Part shown: positions 8,544-16,814 of the stretch, one piece after another
How positions within the stretch are numbered: position 1 is the stretch's first letter
Layout: each line of letters starts with the position of its first letter
NCBI RefSeq assembly: GCF_017874035.1
Contig: NZ_JAGGKV010000001.1
Coordinates: forward strand, 62,001-126,000
DNA length: 64,000 bases
From: Paenibacillus aceris
GTDB lineage: Bacteria > Bacillota > Bacilli > Paenibacillales > NBRC-103111
Direction: 5' to 3'
Notes under the pieces: generated by a model
The model's input: only the letters and a program-made list of their open reading frames with translations
What the model was told of the DNA's origin: nothing
Databases searched by the model: none
Translations under genes and position numbers: made by a program

Positions 8544-10049
8544 TTATAGTTCGATGAGTTCGGCTTTTTGCGCTTCAAATGACTCTCCTTTTGTTGCATC
8601 GTTAATCGATACGTTTTTGGCATCGAACCACCAATGGAATCCGTCTATTTCAAGCAATTTATCGGATTCACTGGGTCCATAGGTGCCTGCTGGGTAGATA
8701 TGAAGCGGGAGAAGATTTTCTCGATAAGCGTCTAATATAGGTTGTACCCATTCCCACGACAGTTCCACTTCATCCCAATGTGCAAAATAAGTTTTATCAC
8801 CTATTAAAGCATCGTGGATGAGTATCTCATAAGCATCTTTTACAACTTCTTTCATGAAGCTATGTTGGCTCCTAATGGGAATCTCGACATCTGAATTCTC
8901 CATACCCGACTGGCTTCTTTGAAAGAAAATTCTTTCGTTGGGACCAATCTCTATGATCAAGAGATCCTTTAGAGGACCCTCAGAATTAAATTCGATAACG
9001 ATTCTCGTCGCTTTCTCTTTCAATCTCTTTCCTGTTCGAATGTAAATGGGTGTGTCCTTCCAGAATGGATCATTGATTTGCAGTCTTGCTGCAATAAAAG
9101 TATCATTGTGAGAGCCCAACTCTATTCCCGGTTCATCTGTATAGCCGACAACCTGCTCCCCTTGTATCTCCCCTGCACCATATTGACCACGAATAATATG
9201 GTGAGTAACATCCGTTTTGTTAAGTGGCTTTAACGCCTTCATTACGTTCCTTTTAAGCTTCCCAACCTCTTCTACCGAACTTCGATTCGGCAACTCGATC
9301 GTTAACATCATAAGTAATTGCAGCATATGATTCTGAAACATATCGCGGATGGCACCTGCATGATCGTAGTATCCAGCTCTTTCCTCGACACCCAATACTT
9401 CATTTGCCGTTATTTGAACGCTAGCAATTTTTCGTGTCCTATACTCTTGCTCCGAAAGAGCTGAGTGAAGAAGATGACCTATTTGCTGTACCATTGGTTT
9501 GCCTAAGTAGTGATCAATTCGATAAATTTCAGTCTCATTGAATGCCTGGTTTAACTTAGTATTCAATTGTCTCGCAGACGACAAATCGTGGCCGAATGGC
9601 TTCTCGATCACTAGACGCTTCCAGCCGTTCGCTGAATCAAGTCCGCTTTCATGAATGTTTGCTGCGATCGTTTCAAAAAATTCAGGCCCAACAGACAAAT
9701 AAAACATGCGATTCGGTGTTATGTTAAGCTCATTCTCACGCTCTTCAACCAACCGCAGTAGCTTCGTGTAATCTTCTTTGCGGTCAATATCCAGAACATG
9801 ATAACGGAATGCGCGCAAGAATTTTTTCATTACATCAGCATCTTTCACTTCACTTCGGGAAAAAGTAATAAGAGATTGCTCTACATTTGCCTGAAATGAT
9901 TCATGAGATAGTCCTCTTCTTCCAAGCCCAATCAAGGAGAAAGATGGAGGTAGTTTCTGATCGACGAACAATTGAAATAAGGCTGGGTAAATCTTTCTTT
10001 TGGCTAAATCACCTGTAGCTCCAAACAATACAAAAGTTGCTGGCTCCAA
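8544..10049 (-). CDS. zwf: Glucose-6-phosphate 1-dehydrogenase
   Basis: Catalyses oxidation of glucose-6-phosphate to 6-phosphogluconolactone with NADP, the first step of the oxidative pentose phosphate pathway. The nucleotide-binding GATGDLAKRK is at the very N-terminus, the substrate motif RIDHYLGKP near residue 180, and the conserved VIEKPFGHDL and YIRTGKRL are present; length (501) is usual. The longest frame begins with GTG at 10058, but an AAGGAG abuts that GTG with no spacer. The TTG at 10049 lies eight bases after the same AAGGAG and is chosen. The gene is alone, without gnd or pgl, and faces away from a LysR-type regulator 90 bases off, which may control it. Confidence 0.95.
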   Translation of the reverse strand: MEPATFVLFGATGDLAKRKIYPALFQLFVDQKLPPSFSLIGLGRRGLSHESFQANVEQSLITFSRSEVKDADVMKKFLRAFRYHVLDIDRKEDYTKLLRLVEERENELNITPNRMFYLSVGPEFFETIAANIHESGLDSANGWKRLVIEKPFGHDLSSARQLNTKLNQAFNETEIYRIDHYLGKPMVQQIGHLLHSALSEQEYRTRKIASVQITANEVLGVEERAGYYDHAGAIRDMFQNHMLQLLMMLTIELPNRSSVEEVGKLKRNVMKALKPLNKTDVTHHIIRGQYGAGEIQGEQVVGYTDEPGIELGSHNDTFIAARLQINDPFWKDTPIYIRTGKRLKEKATRIVIEFNSEGPLKDLLIIEIGPNERIFFQRSQSGMENSDVEIPIRSQHSFMKEVVKDAYEILIHDALIGDKTYFAHWDEVELSWEWVQPILDAYRENLLPLHIYPAGTYGPSESDKLLEIDGFHWWFDAKNVSINDATKGESFEAQKAELIEL

Positions 10050-10140
10050 TTTACTCACTCCTTCACTGGTTTCTTTTTCGTAGCTCTACTATAATGGTTC
10101 ATATATCCATTAAATCAATCTAGGAGCTAGCCCAAATTTT

Positions 10141-11019
10141 ATGAACAATAATTACGAATTGTACAAAGTCTTTTATTGGGCTGCGAAGACCGGCAGCTTA
10201 ACACAAGCTGCTAAAGTCTTGTATCTCACCCAACCGAGCGTTAGCCACGCCATCAAACAACTGGAAGACAGCTTTGGTATTACATTGTTCTACCGTAATT
10301 CCAAAGGCGTTATACTCACTCAAGAGGGTGAAGTCCTGTATTCCTATATAGAGAAGTCTCAGATCTTAATATCACTGGCTGAAAAACAAATGGCCGCACT
10401 TAAAAATCTAGACAGTGGCGAGCTGCGGATCGGAGGAAGCGATTCGCTGTTCAAGCATTACATACTGCAACACTTGGAAAACTTTCATAAGCAGTATCCC
10501 GGCATCAGACTTCATCTTAACCACGGAACAACCCCGGAGATCATTGCTCTTTTAAAAGAAGGGGAAATTGATCTGGGCGTCGTTCGTATGCCGATTTCCG
10601 ATCCTCAGCTTGAAGTAAGGGAAAGTTTCCAGCTTCAGGATTGCTTTGTAGCAGGACCACTTTATTCCGAGCTTCAAGATGTGGTTCTATCTCTGGATAT
10701 GTTGCTCCAATACCCAATCATCCTATTCTCGCGAAATAGCCGGGCTCGAATGGCCATTACGGAATTATTCCAAAGCTATGGTCATCACCTCAAACCTGAA
10801 ATCGAGGTTGGAAGTGTAGATCTTCTCATTGAGCTAGCGCGGAAAGGACTCGGAATCTCTTACGTGACCAGAGAATTCGTATCGAAAGAACTGGAAGAGG
10901 GAACTCTCTTCGAGATTCAATTAGATGTGCTCATCCCACCCTCACACGTAGGGATTATGATTATGCGCAACATGCCGATTTCCAACGCAGTAAACAAGTT
11001 CATTGAGCTGGTTCAATAG
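10141..11019 (+). CDS. LysR-family transcriptional regulator
   Basis: A 292-residue protein with a winged helix-turn-helix at residues 5-65 (FYWAAKTGSLTQAAKVLYLT QPSVSHAIKQLE) and a periplasmic-binding-like effector domain from about residue 90 (LRIGGSDSLFKHYILQHLE; ILFSRNSRARM). It is transcribed divergently from zwf with a 90-base gap, the usual geometry for a LysR regulator acting on its neighbour. The ribosome site AGGAG is 14 bases before the ATG, rather far. Effector and target are unknown. Confidence 0.88.
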   Translation: MNNNYELYKVFYWAAKTGSLTQAAKVLYLTQPSVSHAIKQLEDSFGITLFYRNSKGVILTQEGEVLYSYIEKSQILISLAEKQMAALKNLDSGELRIGGSDSLFKHYILQHLENFHKQYPGIRLHLNHGTTPEIIALLKEGEIDLGVVRMPISDPQLEVRESFQLQDCFVAGPLYSELQDVVLSLDMLLQYPIILFSRNSRARMAITELFQSYGHHLKPEIEVGSVDLLIELARKGLGISYVTREFVSKELEEGTLFEIQLDVLIPPSHVGIMIMRNMPISNAVNKFIELVQ

Positions 11020-11032
11020 ATGGATTAACACA

Positions 11033-11428
11033 TTAGGCGGATATTCCAGATAACCAACCCACTGCATTGTGTATATCTTCGAAATCATGATAGCGTAATT
11101 TAGTTGTATCTTTTCCGACAGCCGCTCTCATGTCGATATTAGCCATTGTATTCTCTGGAGTAACGGTAGCCGTATATTGAATGCCCGCATTTAGGAGTTT
11201 AGGAAGCCACTCTTCGGATAACCATTTAGCGTCTTCTGCTAAAACCAAACTAGGACTTTTATCCAACAAGGCTTTTTTTGCTTTTTTTATAACGGCCAGT
11301 TCAATTAATTTATTTAGTGGCACTCGGAAATCTTCCTCCTGAGCCAAAGAATTCCAACGAATCACAACGGCTTCAATCACATCATCCCAAAAAATATGAG
11401 CTTTATCCGAGAAGTAATAGTGCATCAT
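11033..11428 (-). CDS. STAS/SEC14-like small cytosolic protein
   Basis: A 131-residue soluble protein with the pattern seen in short Firmicutes STAS- or SEC14-like proteins: an opening strand (DDVIEAVVIRWNSLAQEEDF), a helix/strand KKAKKALLDKSPSLVL, then EEWLPKLLNAGIQYTATVTP. A good AGGAGG site precedes ATGATG. Its stop lies 13 bases from the convergent LysR gene. The family is thought to include regulators or lipid-binding proteins, but nothing specific can be said here. Confidence 0.6.
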   Translation of the reverse strand: MMHYYFSDKAHIFWDDVIEAVVIRWNSLAQEEDFRVPLNKLIELAVIKKAKKALLDKSPSLVLAEDAKWLSEEWLPKLLNAGIQYTATVTPENTMANIDMRAAVGKDTTKLRYHDFEDIHNAVGWLSGISA

Positions 11429-11587
11429 GTTCGATTCCTCCTAGATTTTCTTTTCTTAGTTTCACTATAATATGAATATCATCTATACATGTAATTAATA
11501 TATTTCAGAGTTGACATAGACCACATATATGGGTGACACCCGCAGCACAAGATCTTTATTTATAAAATAATGTTCGTTTTTCTCGTG

Positions 11588-11620
11588 CTAAAACGAAAAA
11601 ACCGCCAATGTCAATGGCGG
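11588..11620 (-). terminator. Terminator of the DUF218 gene
   Basis: CCGCCA (11602-11607) and TGGCGG (11615-11620) form the stem; on the minus strand it is followed by TTTTTTCGTTTT. It lies 33 bases beyond the stop of the gene at 11653. Confidence 0.8.
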
Positions 11621-11652
11621 CAGTTCAGTGTTCAATGTATTTAAGTTCACCG

Positions 11653-12261
11653 TTAACTCAACTCAATATCAAAATCCATCAATTGGTTGTTCCTTATGTA
11701 TGTAATTATTTTTTTGCACTCTCCCCTGGCTCTTGCCGTTCCTCTTTCATTCATAAACCAAGTGTCTCTTCTTGTAACGCCATCATTGACTGGACAAAAT
11801 GTATAAGAAATTGAATCGGGCAGTAATGTCATCAAAGTTAGATGGCAACGCCGCATATGATAAGCAGTTGTAACAATCAATATTCTTTGAACATTAGCTA
11901 ATCCGATACTGCTCTCCAGTACTTTTGAGGAAAATAAAACATTTTGTTTTGTATATTTAGATAATGGTTCGATCAAAATGTCCTCTTTACGAACGCCTTG
12001 TTTTAATGCTTCTTCTCTCATCAAATTTGCCTCAACATCATTTTGGCCCTCCCACTGCACCCCACCGGACAACAAGATTCTTGGAGCACGTTTCTGTTTG
12101 TACAACTTAATTGCTTCAGGAGCTCGATACATGTAAGATTTTTGGCTTCCAAACACAAAAATAACATCGCCTTTAGAACCATCGTCGACCAGGTTATTAA
12201 ATAATATCGAGTCGATATGATTTTGAAGAAGGTTCTCAGGATCGAACTGCGAGATCAGCAA
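11653..12261 (-). CDS. YdcF/SanA-type DUF218 protein
   Basis: The product (about 202 residues) has the ElyC/SanA/YdcF fold: VIFVFGSQKSYMYRAPEAIKLY early, the signature LLSGG, a central EPLSKYTKQNVLFS and the strand-helix ILIVTTAYHMRRCHLTL. Such proteins are linked to envelope precursor metabolism or vancomycin tolerance in other bacteria. No N-terminal membrane helix is present, unlike SanA. The frame runs to an ATG at 12279 that lacks a ribosome site, whereas AAGGGAGGGA is placed seven bases ahead of the TTG at 12261, which is chosen. The upstream frame ends inside this ribosome site, suggesting translational coupling. Confidence 0.78.
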   Translation of the reverse strand: MLISQFDPENLLQNHIDSILFNNLVDDGSKGDVIFVFGSQKSYMYRAPEAIKLYKQKRAPRILLSGGVQWEGQNDVEANLMREEALKQGVRKEDILIEPLSKYTKQNVLFSSKVLESSIGLANVQRILIVTTAYHMRRCHLTLMTLLPDSISYTFCPVNDGVTRRDTWFMNERGTARARGECKKIITYIRNNQLMDFDIELS

Positions 12262-12262
12262 T

Positions 12263-12520
12263 TTAATCCCTCCCTTCATATTTTTCTTTTATTGTAACAA
12301 AGACTAGCACCTGATTCACGCTGCGTTTCTTCAAGATATGCTTCAAAGTCGTATGTAATTCGCGACGATTGGATTGAAAAGTGTTGCTGAGCTGCGTATA
12401 TTTCCTTCTAAGAAAATGGAGTACGAGATCAGCCCCATTTATTAAAACCTTGCGAGCATCGTAATATTTTCTTTTATACGAGTCATTTTTGATACTTACA
12501 ATTGGAGTCAATATAAGCAA
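12263..12520 (-). CDS. Uncertain 85-codon frame upstream of the DUF218 gene
   Basis: A TTG-initiated frame of 85 codons, rich in Lys and Arg (KVLINGADLVLHFLRRKY; TTLKHILKKRS), ends with TAA inside the ribosome-binding site of the next gene. No ribosome site precedes the TTG. It has no recognisable domain and may be the degraded 3' end of a former gene or a poorly expressed small protein. Its only support is the overlap with the downstream signal. Confidence 0.3.
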   Translation of the reverse strand: MLILTPIVSIKNDSYKRKYYDARKVLINGADLVLHFLRRKYTQLSNTFQSNRRELHTTLKHILKKRSVNQVLVFVTIKEKYEGRD

Positions 12521-12613
12521 TCATTTGCCCAAATTTTGCAAAGAAAACGGTTTCACCTTACCCCAAGATAAAGAGGAGGTCCATATCGAGTAGTATTGAA
12601 GGAGTTCTTACCC

Positions 12614-13963
12614 ATGACGAATCCTAAGAAACTAGGTCTGTTTGCCATTACATGGCCTTTATTTATTGAATCCTCACTGCAGGTGTTTATGCGAACCTCG
12701 GATACGTTCATCGTGAGTCATGTGTCGGATGAAGCCGTTGCAGCGGTGGGCGTCAGCAATCAGCTCATTATTTTTCTATTCTTGCTGTTGCAGGTGATTT
12801 CAACCGGTTCGGCCATCGTCATTTCCCAATACTTAGGTGCGAATAAAATCAGAGATGTCAAGAAGTTTGCTGCTGGAGCAATCTCGCTTAATTGCTTATT
12901 CGGCGTATTGATAAGCATGTGTATCGTGTGCTTCAGCAAACAGCTACTACAGCCCTTCGGCTTAGAACCTGGGACACTGGAGCAGGCGCGCCTATTCCTA
13001 ACTATCGTTGGCGGCTCTTTATTTATTCAAGCAGTCAATTTGACCATTGGGGCCATAACGCAGGTGCATGGTTATACTAGATATACAATGACGGTCAGCA
13101 TGGGAATCAATCTCGTAAATTTGACCGGCAGTATTTTATGTATTTTCGGTCCTCTCGGCTTTCCAAAGCTCGGCGTTCCGGGAGTCGCCATATCGGCAGT
13201 ATTCAGTCAATTACTTGGACTGGTTGTCTATAGCTTGATTTTAAGAAAAATCGTTCGATTGAACTTATCCTTCAGCGACTTTTACAAAGCGAGATTCGCA
13301 GATCTGAAAAAAATATTAACAATCGGTATTCCGACAGCCGGGAGCTCGCTGGTATATTCGGTAAGCCAACTGATGACGACTTATTTTATCACTCAGCTGG
13401 GCGCTGAAATGCTTTCCACCCGGATTTATACACAAAATATCATGACGTTCATTATCGTGCTGGCCGTTTCCTTGGGACGGGGGACTCAAATCATCATTGG
13501 TCGACTGGTGGGCGCTGGCGAAAAGGAGGAGGCTTACAGGCAGTTGTTTCGCAGTTTGCTACTTAGCTTATTGCTCTCACTTGCCGCGGTCACTTTGACC
13601 GTTTTGTTTAGAAAACAATTGATCGGTATGTTTACGGACAACGCCGAGATCATTACATTGGGGGCTTTATTACTGACATTTGGATTCCTTCTAGAGCCAG
13701 TTCGCTGTTTGAACATTGTTATAGGAGAAGCGCTTCGAGCAGCGGGTGACGCGCGTTTTATTCTACTTGTTGGCGTGTGTTTCATATTGGGTCTTTGCGT
13801 CCCCCTGACTTACTGGCTAGGAGTCCATATGGGGTACGGGTTAGTAGGTATGTGGGGCGTGTTCATCATGGATGAGGGGTTGAGGGGGCTTCTACTACTA
13901 TTCCGTTGGAGAAGCAGAGCATGGGAGAAAAAAGTATTGGTGAGCAGTGAGGAAATGTCCTAG
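12614..13963 (+). CDS. MATE-family multidrug/metabolite exporter
   Basis: A 449-residue membrane protein with twelve predicted helices in two similar halves. Family marks include LFAITWPLFIESSLQVFMRT at the start (N-terminal helix), TDNAEII and PVRCLNIVIGEALRAAGDAR in the second half. It should export cationic compounds or metabolites by sodium or proton antiport. The frame starts at TTG 12596, but the AAGGAG lies inside it and sits nine bases before ATG 12614, which is the better start. No regulator is adjacent. Confidence 0.88.
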   Translation: MTNPKKLGLFAITWPLFIESSLQVFMRTSDTFIVSHVSDEAVAAVGVSNQLIIFLFLLLQVISTGSAIVISQYLGANKIRDVKKFAAGAISLNCLFGVLISMCIVCFSKQLLQPFGLEPGTLEQARLFLTIVGGSLFIQAVNLTIGAITQVHGYTRYTMTVSMGINLVNLTGSILCIFGPLGFPKLGVPGVAISAVFSQLLGLVVYSLILRKIVRLNLSFSDFYKARFADLKKILTIGIPTAGSSLVYSVSQLMTTYFITQLGAEMLSTRIYTQNIMTFIIVLAVSLGRGTQIIIGRLVGAGEKEEAYRQLFRSLLLSLLLSLAAVTLTVLFRKQLIGMFTDNAEIITLGALLLTFGFLLEPVRCLNIVIGEALRAAGDARFILLVGVCFILGLCVPLTYWLGVHMGYGLVGMWGVFIMDEGLRGLLLLFRWRSRAWEKKVLVSSEEMS

Positions 13964-14044
13964 TTTTGCTGGCTGATTCTCACAATATCAAAAAGTAAGT
14001 TATCCTCCGCCTCAAGACGGAGCTTCATTTCATCCGTCAGATGG

Positions 14045-14073
14045 TTCAGACACACTGATCGATCACATATAAT
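14045..14073 (+). promoter_or_regulatory. Candidate promoter of the methyltransferase gene
   Basis: TTCAGA, a 17-base spacer and a perfect TATAAT at 14068-14073, 53 bases before the ATG at 14127. Confidence 0.5.
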
Positions 14074-14126
14074 GAAATCGATATGATGCCGAAAGAATAG
14101 ATTTCATTTTAAAGGAGATATATTTG

Positions 14127-14786
14127 ATGAAAAACATACGAAAAAAAAAGGATGTCGGTATTTATGGCTTAACTGCAAGGTGGTATGATAAGAATTCTCG
14201 CAAAAGTCGAATGACTCAAATGCAAGAATATGCGAATGAAGTTGCATCCTTGGTCAGCACAAGTGCAAATATTTTGGAAGTTGCACCTGGGCCGGGTTAT
14301 TTGTCGATAGAACTTGCAAAGAAAGGGTTTAACGTTACTGGAGTCGAGATAAGCCCGGACTTTGTGGAAATTGAAACATATAATGCAAAAGAATCAAATG
14401 TTACGGTCGACTTTAAAGAAGGTAACGCTTCCAACCTGCCATGTGAAGATAACGTTTTTGATTTTATAATATGCAGTGCTGCATTCAAGAACTTTAAGGA
14501 TCCTGTAAAGGCTTTGTGTGAAATGTATCGAGTATTGAAAGAAGGCGGAACATCCCTAATCATCGACATGAATTATGAGGCAACATCTGAAGAAATTAAC
14601 AATGAGATTAGACAGACAGGAATGCAGGGGTTTGACAAGCATTTTGTGAAATTTGCATTTAAAACCTTCCTAAAACAAGGTGCTTATACCAAAAAAGATT
14701 TTGAGTCACTTTTAGAAGAAACTCCTTTTAAAAACTACAATATCAAAAAAGAAGGTATTAGTCTATTTGTCTATCTTTATAAATAG
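14127..14786 (+). CDS. Class I SAM-dependent methyltransferase
   Basis: A 219-residue cytosolic protein with a single Rossmann methyltransferase domain: motif I ILEVAPGPGYLSIELAKKG (residues about 49-67), the acidic end of strand 2 (VTGVEISPDFVEI), motif II-like NLPCEDNVFDFIICSAAF and motif III RVLKEGGTSLIIDMN. The preceding AAAGGAG is nine bases from this ATG; an in-frame TTG directly before it is less likely. The gene is AT-richer than its neighbours. The acceptor substrate is not predictable. Confidence 0.85.
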   Translation: MKNIRKKKDVGIYGLTARWYDKNSRKSRMTQMQEYANEVASLVSTSANILEVAPGPGYLSIELAKKGFNVTGVEISPDFVEIETYNAKESNVTVDFKEGNASNLPCEDNVFDFIICSAAFKNFKDPVKALCEMYRVLKEGGTSLIIDMNYEATSEEINNEIRQTGMQGFDKHFVKFAFKTFLKQGAYTKKDFESLLEETPFKNYNIKKEGISLFVYLYK

Positions 14787-14837
14787 TAGGTTCCATCTTA
14801 AGGACAAATACCCTCTCTGAAGTAAAATCAAAAAGAA

Positions 14838-14878
14838 AAAAGACAACTATTGAACTGATGGTTGTCTTTTCGCTTTTA
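14838..14878 (+). terminator. Hairpin terminator after the methyltransferase gene
   Basis: AAAAGACAAC (14838-14847) pairs with GTTGTCTTTT (14861-14870), followed by CGCTTTTATT. The symmetric A- and T-runs allow it to work in both directions, including for the convergent gene at 14952. Confidence 0.75.
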
Positions 14879-14951
14879 TTGATTCAACATGATAACTTTT
14901 GCACTATCCTCCAGTTAACGGAGAAGATTTTCTATTTAATATCGACGGAGC

Positions 14952-16217
14952 CTACTCGCCGCGGACATAAGGGATTGTAAGCGGACCCAATGGTAATACG
15001 GCAACCGTCATCTTTTCACCGTATTTCGATTTCAACTGCTCCAATGTCGCCTGAATGTCCCGTACCGGTTTGAGCATAGCTTGTTCGATTAGCGAATCGG
15101 GTAGCGATGAATAAACGCAGACGTCCGCCCACACCTGAATTACAGCTTGCTTCTGCACCTGCCACTGGTCGAAATGTGAGAAAGCGGGATCGTTGATAAG
15201 CTCCAAAATCTCTTGTGGCGTCTTGCGCATCTGCAAAATGCTCGCATAATTGCCATGATTCGGTATGCCATCCGAGCACTCAGAGGCACATATAATCGTG
15301 CCCCCCTCCCGTACAATCTTATGTGCGGCACTCATGCCTTTGACGGCCTGGTACAAATTCTGGTCAAGCGGATAACCGGAATTGGACGTAATTACAACAT
15401 CGAACCGCTTCTCAACCGGGATCATCGCGTGCACCTTGACGAATTCGCAGCCTTGTTTATGAGCTTCAAACAATTCGCCTGCGAAAACCTGTGTAATTTC
15501 CTTGTCTTTATTCAATGTGACGTTCAGCATGAAATCTGGCTTGCACATCCGATTAATTTCCCCGGCCATTTCCTGCAGTGGATTGTGTTCCATCTGGCCC
15601 CAAGTGGCAAGTGGGTCGCCAATCATTTTGGCATTATGAAACGTCAATATCGTCTCTATGCCGGCGATTCCAGGCATAATTCCTTTCGGACCGCCCGAAA
15701 ATCCGGCAAAAAAATGAGGCTCGATAAAGCCCGTAACGATCTTGAAATCAGCTTCGACATACTCTTTATTCAAATATGCATCGCAACCAAACGAGCTTCG
15801 GCCCACCTTCACTAGTTCATCCATGCGATGGCAGTGATGATTTATGATCCGAACACGATCGACGACATCTTTACCCAACATTTGCTCGAACTCTTCTCTC
15901 GTCTGATCACGGTGGGTCCCTGTCCCGTTAATGATGACAAAACGCTCCGGCGGCACGTGTTTCAGCTCTTCAAGCAGCCACGGTATCAGCTTATGGTTTG
16001 GCGTCGGTCGCGTAATGTCGCTAATCACGATAGCGATTTTATCCGTTGATTTCACCATACTACGAAGCGGAGGCAGGCCGATTGGATGCTGCAAAGCTGC
16101 CAAAACAGCATTTTTTTCATCCGCTAAGCCTTCATGATGAGCAGGCTCAATGACCGTCGAATGATCCGGCACTGTGATGTTCAATACATCTTTCCCATAT
16201 TGCAAGAACGTCTCCAT
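14952..16217 (-). CDS. larA: LarA-like nickel-dependent 2-hydroxyacid racemase
   Basis: The 421-residue product matches lactate racemase LarA (Lactobacillus plantarum) over its length with a constant offset of six residues at the active site: His102 (GTGTHR), His168 (GFIEPHFFAG), Lys178 (GGPKG, the lysine that holds the nickel-pincer cofactor) and His194 (FHNAKM, a nickel ligand). All are present, as is the substrate arginine in SDITRPTPN. An active enzyme interconverting a D/L 2-hydroxyacid is therefore likely, though the family is broader than lactate. The cofactor genes larB, larC and larE are not in the window. The gene stands alone, with only a weak ribosome site. Confidence 0.85.
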   Translation of the reverse strand: METFLQYGKDVLNITVPDHSTVIEPAHHEGLADEKNAVLAALQHPIGLPPLRSMVKSTDKIAIVISDITRPTPNHKLIPWLLEELKHVPPERFVIINGTGTHRDQTREEFEQMLGKDVVDRVRIINHHCHRMDELVKVGRSSFGCDAYLNKEYVEADFKIVTGFIEPHFFAGFSGGPKGIMPGIAGIETILTFHNAKMIGDPLATWGQMEHNPLQEMAGEINRMCKPDFMLNVTLNKDKEITQVFAGELFEAHKQGCEFVKVHAMIPVEKRFDVVITSNSGYPLDQNLYQAVKGMSAAHKIVREGGTIICASECSDGIPNHGNYASILQMRKTPQEILELINDPAFSHFDQWQVQKQAVIQVWADVCVYSSLPDSLIEQAMLKPVRDIQATLEQLKSKYGEKMTVAVLPLGPLTIPYVRGE

Positions 16218-16472
16218 TCAATCACATCCATTCTCATTTCTTCAACTTTTTCCCCTAGCTGCTAGTAGAGCAATAATGGCCGATAAAAGCTACCAGCTTA
16301 TTCTTCCTATTCCATATACTATAGGATTTCTTAGCTTAAGAAAACAGCCACTTTTTATTCCTTCAATCCACTGGATATACTGTGAGTGTAAAATTTCAAT
16401 TTTTCCTGGAGCCGCAAAAGCTCTTTATGTTTCCCCTGGAGAGTATGTTAAAATAAGGATAGGCAGATTAAT

Positions 16473-16498
16473 ACTCTGCGAATGCTAGCGCATAGAGT
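16473..16498. repeat. Imperfect inverted repeat in the 310-base gap
   Basis: ACTCTGCG and CGC-AT-AGAGT form an eight-pair hairpin with a two-base bulge, 31 bases before the ATG at 16529. It could be an operator or leader hairpin. The rest of the gap 16218-16528 is AT-rich and shows no gene. Confidence 0.3.
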
Positions 16499-16528
16499 TT
16501 CCAAAATTTTAATTTGGGAGGTTATTCA

Positions 16529-16690
16529 ATGGATGATTATTTTTTGGTTAAGGACGGTAGGATTGTACGTTGGGACGGCCTAACACTAGGGGGAAGCAAA
16601 ATCCGAGCCGATGAGCTAATTGAGTCGTTTGGACGTAAAGCACTTGATGAAATCGAACAATTTGGGTTTTATGCCATAAAGAAATCTTAA
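16529..16690 (+). CDS. Conserved-looking 53-residue protein
   Basis: ATG at 16529 follows an excellent GGGAGG site with seven-base spacing and opens 53 codons ending in TAA. The product is soluble and charged: it begins MDDYFLVKDGRIVRWDG and ends EIEQFGFYAIKKS. No cysteines, signal peptide or membrane segment are seen. The ribosome site, codon use and clean hairpins downstream support a genuine gene, although no family is recognised. It sits between larA and the phytoene-synthase-like gene, which run the other way. Confidence 0.65.
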   Translation: MDDYFLVKDGRIVRWDGLTLGGSKIRADELIESFGRKALDEIEQFGFYAIKKS

Positions 16691-16749
16691 CGAACCTATC
16701 CATTAATGTAATGGAGGCTGCCGTTTATGCCGGCTGCCTCGTTTCGTTC

Positions 16750-16793
16750 GTAAATAAGAAGCCGGTATTCTTAGTTACCGGCTTCTTATTTAC
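16750..16793. terminator. Perfect 18-bp hairpin between convergent genes
   Basis: Arms 16750-16767 and 16776-16793 are exactly complementary with an eight-base loop. A second hairpin (GAGGCTGCCG / CGGCTGCCTC, about 16711-16740, one mismatch) precedes it. They separate the small gene at 16529 from the convergent gene at 16815. U-runs are poor, so the termination role rests mainly on stem strength. Confidence 0.6.
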
Positions 16794-16814
16794 GTATACA
16801 ATTGGATTAGCCTG

